From JAIQFL01 sp035295745 (GTDB lineage Bacteria; Acidobacteriota; Terriglobia; Bryobacterales; Bryobacteraceae): DNA of 64,000 nt. The stretch lies in the NCBI GenBank assembly GCA_035295745.1, contig DATGIL010000022.1, positions 124,001 to 188,000 on the forward strand. The letters are read 5' to 3'. Below the pieces are notes generated by a model. It was not told where the DNA came from. It worked only from the letters and a program-made list of their open reading frames with translations, and did not search any database. The stretch's first letter is position 1. The number at the start of each line of letters is the position of its first letter. This document shows, one piece after another, positions 15,590-21,978 of this stretch. A program made the position numbers and the translations under genes.

Positions 15590-16915
15590 ATGTCTTTAGG
15601 TGCCTTGACATCATATGCATATGAAGACGAGACTAAAAGTGTGCCAGAACTCGCAGATCTGATCAAAGGGCGTCGGCTCGCCCGAAAATGGTCGCTCCGG
15701 CATCTCGGCGACCAGATTGGCGTGACTCCTGCGTACGTTGCTGACCTTGAGGCGGGCCGCCGCCTACCGAGCGCCGAGCTCAAAGACCGGATCTCCTCAG
15801 TCCTCGAAATACCATCGGAAGAACTTGCAGCCGCAGATGCCCGGCTCACGCCCGACTTGCGAGAGTGGATCGAGCAGCGCCCACAACTCACCAGTCTCCT
15901 TCGTTCCCTGCGCGCATCCCCGGAGTCCGAAATGATCATTCAGCGCTTAAGCCGGCTAATCAGCCGCCGTTCCAAGCCTCAATTGCCACTCGGTTTCCTG
16001 GTGACGTGGGAGTCCGAGTTGCGCGCCATCGCCGCGGAGACTTTTGCCTGGTCGATCGAGACAGGCGGAGACCTCTTCGGGCGATGGCAAGACGTGCCGA
16101 CCGTTCTGTTCGCGTCCAAAGCGGGGCCGAACGCAATACGCGATCACGCCCATTTCCGGCTCGACGTCGATTACCTGCGCGAACTGAGCGAAACCATGGC
16201 CAACGATTGGGCGCTTCGCTACTTCGGCGACTGGCATTCCCATCATCGCCTCGGCTTGTCGGCGCCCAGCGGGGGCGACCGGCGCAGGATCGTCACCCTT
16301 GCTGGCCGCAATCAATTTACGAACATGGCGGAAATCATCGTCACGATCGACGACAAGCGCGATGAGCCGCTCGTTCGAATCCATCCATGGCTTTACGATC
16401 TGTCAGCCGACAATCCCGAGCCCCTTCCCATGCGGATCAGGGTCCTACCCGGGATAAGTCCCGTCCGGCAGGCGTTGATCGCGCGCCGGGCGCTTCCCGA
16501 ACAGGACCTGCAAGCATGGGAAAAGCTCTCCCTGCAAAGGATTCGAATCGGGTCTGACGCGACTGTGCCGGTTGTTGAGCCGGTGACCGACGTTGACTCC
16601 GCAACCCGGGAACGAACGCTGGCGCACCTTGCCGAAGCGCTCGAAAAGGAAAGTGCGAGCCCTGTCGAGAAGCATGCGACCGGTTTTGGCTGCATCATCG
16701 TGGCGCAGCTCGCAGAACCCGAATATCTGGCTTTTGCGCTTGGATCTGCCTGGCCCATGCCGGTGCTCGAAATTCACCATATGAACCGAGGCGACGGTTC
16801 CAGCGAACCGATAAAGCACCCGTCCGGCCTAATCGCAGCCGATGTGCCCGGAATTCTCGATGTATTCCGCAAGGCGCGAAAAACGAAAGGATCTCGTCAT
16901 GGGATGGACGCTTGA
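15590..16915 (+). CDS. HTH-JAB/MPN protease (Cap3-like) of a CBASS operon
   Basis: A 441-residue protein. Residues about 18-75 are an XRE-type helix-turn-helix (LADLIKGRRLARKWSLRHLG, VTPAYVADLEAGRRLPS). Residues about 140-260 are a JAB/JAMM metalloprotease: Glu in SIETGGDLFG, then the zinc motif WHSHHRLGLSAPSGGD with HSH and a distal SGGD. The spacing between HSH and the Ser is eight residues, one longer than the common JAMM form. The C-terminal 170 residues are a further domain I cannot name. In type II CBASS, Cap3 is a JAB isopeptidase that removes or recycles the CD-NTase conjugated by Cap2; that role is inferred here. The HTH fusion suggests that the protease also senses or represses the operon. 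It is the first gene of five, and its 3' end overlaps the E2-like gene by 17 bp. Confidence 0.8.
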   Translation: MSLGALTSYAYEDETKSVPELADLIKGRRLARKWSLRHLGDQIGVTPAYVADLEAGRRLPSAELKDRISSVLEIPSEELAAADARLTPDLREWIEQRPQLTSLLRSLRASPESEMIIQRLSRLISRRSKPQLPLGFLVTWESELRAIAAETFAWSIETGGDLFGRWQDVPTVLFASKAGPNAIRDHAHFRLDVDYLRELSETMANDWALRYFGDWHSHHRLGLSAPSGGDRRRIVTLAGRNQFTNMAEIIVTIDDKRDEPLVRIHPWLYDLSADNPEPLPMRIRVLPGISPVRQALIARRALPEQDLQAWEKLSLQRIRIGSDATVPVVEPVTDVDSATRERTLAHLAEALEKESASPVEKHATGFGCIIVAQLAEPEYLAFALGSAWPMPVLEIHHMNRGDGSSEPIKHPSGLIAADVPGILDVFRKARKTKGSRHGMDA

Positions 16916-17363
16916 ACAGCGGCAGAGGCTCGCCCTGGAACATCAAGTCCTGCAGCGGGAGGGTTTCGACCAGTTCGGCGTTTACCACTATGCCGCCGAC
17001 GATTCTTATTCAGCCGGCGGCCTGGCGACGGCGAACTCTGGATATCAATACAGGCTGTGGATTCCGATCCCGTCGGGATATCCACACCAGCGCCCCCCGA
17101 TGTATATAACGTCGCCCGACCCACTTCTGATGTTCGACATGAAACCTGTGTCGTCGCTCGGCGTGTCACACCAGATGCATACCCTCATACCCCTCGCCGG
17201 CTGGCCGCAGATTTGCCACTGGCGGGACACGCGCTGGCATTCAGGCATATTGCTGCAAAAGGTGTTTTTGAAGGGGCTTCTCTGGATTGAAGCCTATGAG
17301 CAGCACCTGACGACGGGGCGTTCCATCGCCGATTTTGTTTCCACCATGGCGGAGAGAGCATGA
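16899..17363 (+). CDS. E2-like ubiquitin-conjugating-type protein (CBASS)
   Basis: A 154-residue protein with the E2 fold landmarks: the strand YQYRLWIPIPSGYP, the YPHQRPPMY turn (residues 61-69), then HTLIP and the candidate catalytic Cys106 in GWPQICHWRD, and a C-terminal helix. In Cap2 proteins of type II CBASS an E2-like domain is fused to the E1. Here E2 and E1 are separate genes. The E2 would receive a thioester-linked CD-NTase from E1 and pass it to a target. The ATG at 16899 is chosen because GAAAGGA lies upstream and the frame before it (16842-16898) is inside the HTH-JAB gene. The stop overlaps the start of the E1 gene by ATGA, so translation is probably coupled. Confidence 0.75.
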   Translation: MGWTLEQRQRLALEHQVLQREGFDQFGVYHYAADDSYSAGGLATANSGYQYRLWIPIPSGYPHQRPPMYITSPDPLLMFDMKPVSSLGVSHQMHTLIPLAGWPQICHWRDTRWHSGILLQKVFLKGLLWIEAYEQHLTTGRSIADFVSTMAERA

Positions 17364-18823
17364 GCGATCCACAACAACAGCAAATGATCAGAGAAGCGAT
17401 GAAGTCGATCGCCGAACGCAAGCCCGGCCGCACCAAGCTGGTCTACGACAAAACGAAGCGCACAATCGTCGCCGTGGCCGAAGGCGTTCAGGCGCCGCGC
17501 GCCCTCAACATTACAGCCGACGATGCCGACATGTTCGCCGTGGTGACGTTGTCAAGCGCATGGCTCCGGGACAACTGGGCGCTGCTTAAGCAGGACGGAC
17601 GCATTCCTGCGTCGTTGAGCTCCTGGGACGACGGTGATGCCATGACGCATAGCGTTCTGGGCGTGCAGCCATCGCCGCACATTGAGAGCAGCCTTATCCT
17701 TTTCACCGAAACGACTCCGCCAGCAGGCCAGGATCTGCGCATCATTCTGACGCCCACAGCAGATTCTCCCGATCGGCCCGGCACGTTTGCCGCGCCCGAC
17801 GGCCAAACCTACAGGGCCGTCTGCGTGCGCGGTACGAACAACGCGGAAGAAAAGCCTGAGGTTTATTTCGCAGACATTCAGCCGGAACTGGCCACCCGGC
17901 GCTCAGGAATCCTCGAGTCCGCCATTCTTCAGGATAAATGCGTACTCGTGATCGGGGTGGGCACCGGCGGGGCGCATGCGGCCGTCGAGCTGGCGAAGTG
18001 CGGCGTCGGCCGCTTCATCCTTGTCGACAGGGACCGCCTCGGCGTCGGCAACGTTGTCCGCCATCCCGGCAGCATCTCGCAAGTCGGCCGCTACAAGGTG
18101 AACGTGGTCCAAGATCTGATCCATGAAAAGAATCCCGCCGCTCAGGTCGCGGCTCATGCTCTCACCGTCAGCCACGAGAGTTGCGAGCAGATCCGCGTAT
18201 TGATCGCGCAAGCCGATGTCGTGATTTGCGGGACCGATAACCGCCCCAGCAAACTCCTGATCAACCAGATGTGCATCGAACAGAAAAAGCCCGCCATTTA
18301 CGGCGGCGCGTTTCGCCGTGCATATGGCGGCCAGGTTCTTCGCGTCCGCCCGGGCGAATCGCCTTGCCAGCAATGCTTCGTCTCCGCCATGCCAGAGGCG
18401 GCTGCGGACGAGGAGGTTTCGACGAGCGCCGACGCCGACGAGATCGCCTACTCCGACCGTCCCGTCGCGGTTGAACCTGGACTGTCCCTGGACGTGCTGC
18501 CGATCGCGAATATGCTCACGAAGCTCGCTCTTCTCGATCTTCTGGCCGGCAAGGAAAGCTCGCTGTCGATGCTCGAGCGGGATTTCGACGCGCCCTGGTA
18601 TTTATGGCTCAATCGCCCCGAACCGGGCACGCAATACGCAAGCTGGCCTCCGCTCAGCGAAAGCAGCGATGAAATGACCATTCACAGATGGTACGGAATC
18701 TACTTTGAGCGAGACCCCGACTGCCCTGCGTGCGGCAACTTCCTGGGTTCGCTGGCGGCACACTACGGCCTCGATCTGGGATCGCTGGAAGAAGTGCCGG
18801 CCCTGCCCGGAAAGGAAGGCTAG
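17360..18823 (+). CDS. E1-like ThiF-family activating enzyme (CBASS)
   Basis: A 487-residue protein. Residues 1 to about 190 are an N-terminal domain I do not recognise. Residues about 192-345 are the ThiF/E1 adenylation domain: GVGTGG (199-204) for ATP, Asp223 and Asp225 in LVDRDR, Asn231, Arg234 and Lys246, and the GTDN motif at 291-294. Two CxxC pairs, Cys336/Cys339 and Cys455/Cys458, look like the zinc site of E1-like enzymes. E1 enzymes adenylate the C-terminus of a protein and transfer it to a cysteine. In CBASS the substrate is the CD-NTase C-terminus, and conjugation primes the cyclase. The gene overlaps the E2 gene by 4 bp and is followed after 2 bp by the CD-NTase gene, which supports one enzyme complex. 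Confidence 0.85.
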   Translation: MSDPQQQQMIREAMKSIAERKPGRTKLVYDKTKRTIVAVAEGVQAPRALNITADDADMFAVVTLSSAWLRDNWALLKQDGRIPASLSSWDDGDAMTHSVLGVQPSPHIESSLILFTETTPPAGQDLRIILTPTADSPDRPGTFAAPDGQTYRAVCVRGTNNAEEKPEVYFADIQPELATRRSGILESAILQDKCVLVIGVGTGGAHAAVELAKCGVGRFILVDRDRLGVGNVVRHPGSISQVGRYKVNVVQDLIHEKNPAAQVAAHALTVSHESCEQIRVLIAQADVVICGTDNRPSKLLINQMCIEQKKPAIYGGAFRRAYGGQVLRVRPGESPCQQCFVSAMPEAAADEEVSTSADADEIAYSDRPVAVEPGLSLDVLPIANMLTKLALLDLLAGKESSLSMLERDFDAPWYLWLNRPEPGTQYASWPPLSESSDEMTIHRWYGIYFERDPDCPACGNFLGSLAAHYGLDLGSLEEVPALPGKEG

Positions 18824-18825
18824 CC

Positions 18826-19698
18826 GTGGAACTTGCCGCAGACTTCAAGGCCCTTCTGTCATCTATCCAGCCCGGCGACACGGATGTGGCCGACGCCAAA
18901 GCGGCTCACGAAAAGGTGCGCGAGCGGCTGCGCTCGGACGATGAGTTCAAGGACGCGCACAAGGATACCTTCCTCTCCGGCTCCTACGCGCGTCATACGG
19001 CCATCAATGACATCAACGACGTCGACGTCATTTGCATAGTCGACATCGACCACACCATCACCCAGCCGGAAGTCGTACTCGCCTGGACCGAATCCATTCT
19101 TGGCAAGTACTACGAGGAAACCAAGCGCCAGGGCCGGTCTGTGGGCGCGCAGGCTGCGAAGGGCGTGTGGCTCGATATCGTGCCGGCCACGCTGATGAAC
19201 GGCGACGACGGTCCGCTGTGGATACCGGATCGCAAAGCGCAGGCATGGGTTCCTACGCACCCGAAAGGGCAGATCAAGACCGCCACCGATAAGAACAAGG
19301 CGATCAGCGGGTATTACGTGCAGGTTGTCAAACTGCTGAAATACTGGCGCGACAAGCTGCCGACCGAATCCTGCAAGCTGAAATCCTACATCCTCGAAAG
19401 CCTGATTCATGGAAGCATCGGCTCTCCTTCGTGCCCTGCCCGCGCCGTCGCCAACGTTTTTGAGGGCGTCGAGAGTTCATACGGCATATATCGCGACCTC
19501 AACACCGTGCCGGTGATTTCTGATCCGGCTTACGCGTCGGTGAATGTGGCAAAGCATTGGGAGTTCAAGGAGTTCAAAGATTTTATGTTGCAGGTGAGAT
19601 CAGCCGCCGCCACCGCCCGCAAGGCACTGGATAACACCGACGAAACGGAGAGCCGAAAGCTGTGGCGCCAGATCTTCGGTTCGAAATTCGGACAGTGA
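18826..19698 (+). CDS. CD-NTase (CBASS oligonucleotide cyclase)
   Basis: A 290-residue nucleotidyltransferase. The helical-spine motif GSYARHT (52-58) is followed by the catalytic acids Asp65 and Asp67 in NDVDVI and a third, Asp117, in WLDIVP. This is the pattern of CD-NTases that make cyclic di- or trinucleotides after phage infection. The product is unknown; the neighbouring SAVED effector suggests a cyclic trinucleotide. The start is GTG at 18826: it begins the family sequence MELAADFKALL and lies 2 bp after the E1 stop. The frame is open further upstream, but that part overlaps E1. The C-terminus is SKFGQ, a Gly followed by one Gln, whereas conjugated CD-NTases are described as ending in Gly or Ala. 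The clade cannot be assigned by eye. Confidence 0.9.
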   Translation: MELAADFKALLSSIQPGDTDVADAKAAHEKVRERLRSDDEFKDAHKDTFLSGSYARHTAINDINDVDVICIVDIDHTITQPEVVLAWTESILGKYYEETKRQGRSVGAQAAKGVWLDIVPATLMNGDDGPLWIPDRKAQAWVPTHPKGQIKTATDKNKAISGYYVQVVKLLKYWRDKLPTESCKLKSYILESLIHGSIGSPSCPARAVANVFEGVESSYGIYRDLNTVPVISDPAYASVNVAKHWEFKEFKDFMLQVRSAAATARKALDNTDETESRKLWRQIFGSKFGQ

Positions 19699-19705
19699 AA
19701 ACCCT

Positions 19706-21172
19706 ATGCCTAAGCCCCGAAAACCCAGAGCCAAGCCCCCGGCGGGATCCCTCCTCGGTCCCGACTCGATGGGCGGTATCACCGCGAACAAAGGCTTCGA
19801 TTTTCAAACGCGGTATGCGGCCTGCCAGTTGCCGTTATGGCTCCTGGAACCGCCGTTCCACCAGCTCTTCTATGAAGGCACGGGTGACATTGACATTCGC
19901 TACGAGGAACTCGGCGAATCGTCGCGCATCCATCTTCAGATAAAGGACCATGAGGTCACCCAGGCTGAATTCAAGGAGGTGATCGCCCATTTCCGGAGCC
20001 TTGATGGTGGCCTCCCCGGCGTCTACAAATGCTTCAGGCTGGTGTGCCCTTCTCTCGCGGCGAAGCTGCGGCCGATCGAGACGGGATTGGCCCGTTACCG
20101 GAAGGCGAAGCCCTTTTACGACGATGCACCGAGCGCGCTCGCGCCGACCGAGGAGGAACTCAATGGGCGTATCCACGCGCTCGGTTTCAATGATGATGAC
20201 GCCGCTTTCATCGCCTTTAAGGTTTTCTTCGAAGTCGGTCACGGCGACCTCCACCATGACGACCGCGCCGTAGATTTGTTCATCGGCCGGCTGTTGAAGC
20301 ATCCGGAATACGCCGAAAAAGTCCGCGCCGCGGTGTTCCCGGCCTTCGCGGAGTTGCTCCGCGCGATCCAAGGAAACCGGGGCGCGGTTCTCGCGCGCAC
20401 CGATGTCGAGAAAATCCTGCGGGCTGCTGTCGCCTCCGTCGCAAACGAAGAAAAGAGCGTCACAATCTGGATTCAGAATTGGACGCACGAAGCGTTCGAT
20501 ATTCCCGCGGATTACGAATTGGACTGGTCCACGAACTTCGACCGCGCTACGAGGAAGGTCCCTACCGAGAACGTCTGGAACGAGCAGTTGATTCCGCAGA
20601 TTCGTGCGCTCAAGGAGAGGCTAGCTGCTGAGCGCACTGAGCGGTTAATCCGGTTTCGCGGCAAGTGCGCCCTCTCCACGGGCATTGCGCTTGGTGTAAA
20701 TTTCCCGGCCGTCGGCGGCTGGAGCTTCGAGATACCGCAGCCCCCGGCGAAAGACGCCTGGCGTTCCGATGCCGAACCGATACGACCATACGACCTGCCT
20801 GTGCAACTCATCGACGGCGACGGAACCGACCTTGTCCTTGGGCTCAATATTCGGGGCGATGGCCGCGAAGATGTGCGCCGCTACATTGAGAGCACAGCGG
20901 TGCCGCCGAAATTGTTCGCCTTCATGGCGCCGTCCGCGCCCGGGAGCCAGTCGATCACCGGAGCGTCCGAGGCTTGCGCGTTCGCCCACGCTGTGAGGGA
21001 ACAGCTCGGTCATTTGACGAAATCGCATGGCATCAAGACCACCCGCCTTTTCTTTTACGGGCCCTTTGCTCTCGCTGTCTTCCTAGGGCAACAGTTAAGT
21101 TCGGCGGGTGAAATCCAGTTATTCGAATACCAGGACCCAGGCTATGTCCCAAGTTGCAGACTGAGGACGTGA
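19706..21172 (+). CDS. Cap4-type effector: PD-(D/E)XK-like nuclease + SAVED sensor
   Basis: A 488-residue protein. The N-terminal ~200 residues have a DUF4297-like restriction-nuclease domain (GGITANKGFDFQTRYAA, then Asp61 and Asp63 in GDIDIRY, and Gln78/Lys80 in HLQIKD as the catalytic D-x(n)-QxK set). The C-terminal ~180 residues are a SAVED domain (RFRGKCALSTGIALGVNFP, later LFFYGPFALAVFLGQQL, then the terminal strand). Cap4 proteins bind a cyclic oligonucleotide through SAVED, oligomerise, and degrade double-stranded DNA, killing the infected cell. The gene starts 7 bp after the CD-NTase stop and completes the operon. A basic, Pro-rich N-terminal stretch (MPKPRKPRAKPP) precedes the nuclease. 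This is the effector of the island. No second effector was seen. Confidence 0.85.
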   Translation: MPKPRKPRAKPPAGSLLGPDSMGGITANKGFDFQTRYAACQLPLWLLEPPFHQLFYEGTGDIDIRYEELGESSRIHLQIKDHEVTQAEFKEVIAHFRSLDGGLPGVYKCFRLVCPSLAAKLRPIETGLARYRKAKPFYDDAPSALAPTEEELNGRIHALGFNDDDAAFIAFKVFFEVGHGDLHHDDRAVDLFIGRLLKHPEYAEKVRAAVFPAFAELLRAIQGNRGAVLARTDVEKILRAAVASVANEEKSVTIWIQNWTHEAFDIPADYELDWSTNFDRATRKVPTENVWNEQLIPQIRALKERLAAERTERLIRFRGKCALSTGIALGVNFPAVGGWSFEIPQPPAKDAWRSDAEPIRPYDLPVQLIDGDGTDLVLGLNIRGDGREDVRRYIESTAVPPKLFAFMAPSAPGSQSITGASEACAFAHAVREQLGHLTKSHGIKTTRLFFYGPFALAVFLGQQLSSAGEIQLFEYQDPGYVPSCRLRT

Positions 21173-21514
21173 AGACAGAGTCTGAGGCGCCGAGCTGCCG
21201 AACGTGCCCCCGATAAGCTGATCAGCGCGCCATAGCGCGCGGCACAATCACGGCCACTTTTGAGAAGTCGATCTTCTTCGGGCACCTATGATCGATGCGT
21301 TTCTCCGACAGGTCCAAATAATGGTACCCCAGCGGATGGCGGGCAATCGGCGCGGCGCTGACCGGTCTCCACCGCAAGGGTTCGGGCCACGTTCTTGGTG
21401 CGATGCGCTAACGCCCCACCCAACTGCCCACCCAGGAGTGTACTTTTGGTATTTAGAATGAACTTTCTTACAAAAATATTTGCTTTGTACTCAAGGAGAT
21501 AGGGAAGGTCGGAA
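21173..21514. other. spacer between Cap4 and attachment site 2
   Basis: No gene is supported. A minus-strand frame (about 21222-21377) reads a protein-like tail, PLGYHYLDLSEKRIDH, but has no good start, and may be the decayed end of a lost gene. A GCGCGC-CATA-GCGCGC palindrome (21226-21241) and the second 21-bp direct repeat are here. Confidence 0.4.
21415..21435 (+). repeat. 21-bp direct repeat near island right end
   Basis: Identical to 14451-14471 and in the same orientation. It lies 79 bp before attachment site 2, inside the CBASS island. It could be an arm-type recombinase site. Confidence 0.55.
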
Positions 21515-21564
21515 GCTTCACACGCAGGAGGTCACAGGTTCGAGTCCTGTCGCGCCCACCATAA
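21515..21564 (+). repeat. tRNA-Val(CAC) 3' fragment, putative attachment site 2
   Basis: Identical over 50 bp to 14365-14414, from the anticodon arm through CCACCA and TAA, with different flanks on both sides. It marks the right border of the accessory DNA. Chromosomal content begins beyond it. Confidence 0.8.
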
Positions 21565-21892
21565 AATCATCCCGATCTGACGCTTCAACGTCGCATTGCT
21601 CTTTCTTGCATGCCGGCCCTCCCGCGCGCTTGCCGCCCCAGCGGGCCTTCGCGCGCTCCAGAAACGAGGGCACTTTCTTGTCCCTGGCGACGGCGACGAT
21701 CGCGGCGAATGCTTGCAGGAAGCCGCTTTTGCGGTGGTGGGAAGATCGCACCGCTTCCCAGTCAGTCGCGAGTCCCACCCGCACGAAGCATCGCTTGGCG
21801 CGATCGAAGTTCGAGACGGCGGCATCGTAGTACCTGCCCTTTGCGGCATCGACGATACGCATGCCCTTGGATCGCGTCGAGGCGTGCGGCAA
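21565..21892 (-). pseudogene. 5'-truncated remnant of a chromosomal protein gene
   Basis: A minus-strand frame reads a credible C-terminal protein segment: GRYYDAAVSNFDRAKRCF, then a Trp-containing helix (DWEAVRSSHHRKSGFLQAF), then PSFLERAKARWGG. It resembles the end of larger helical (TPR-like) proteins. There is no N-terminal part upstream, and the start at 21892 is only the first Met in an open stretch, so it is probably a remnant. The frame then runs through the antisense of the tRNA fragment and would end in VGATGLEPVTSCV, a well-known spurious tail. The native stop was probably lost when the island inserted or excised. No family is assigned. Confidence 0.45.
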
Positions 21893-21978
21893 GCCCTGCG
21901 TGGGTTCTTTCCAAATTCTTCGCTTGCGGGATCGGTGGTGCAGTGTCCACCTTCTGTAAGGCGCGAATAGCGGAAGCT

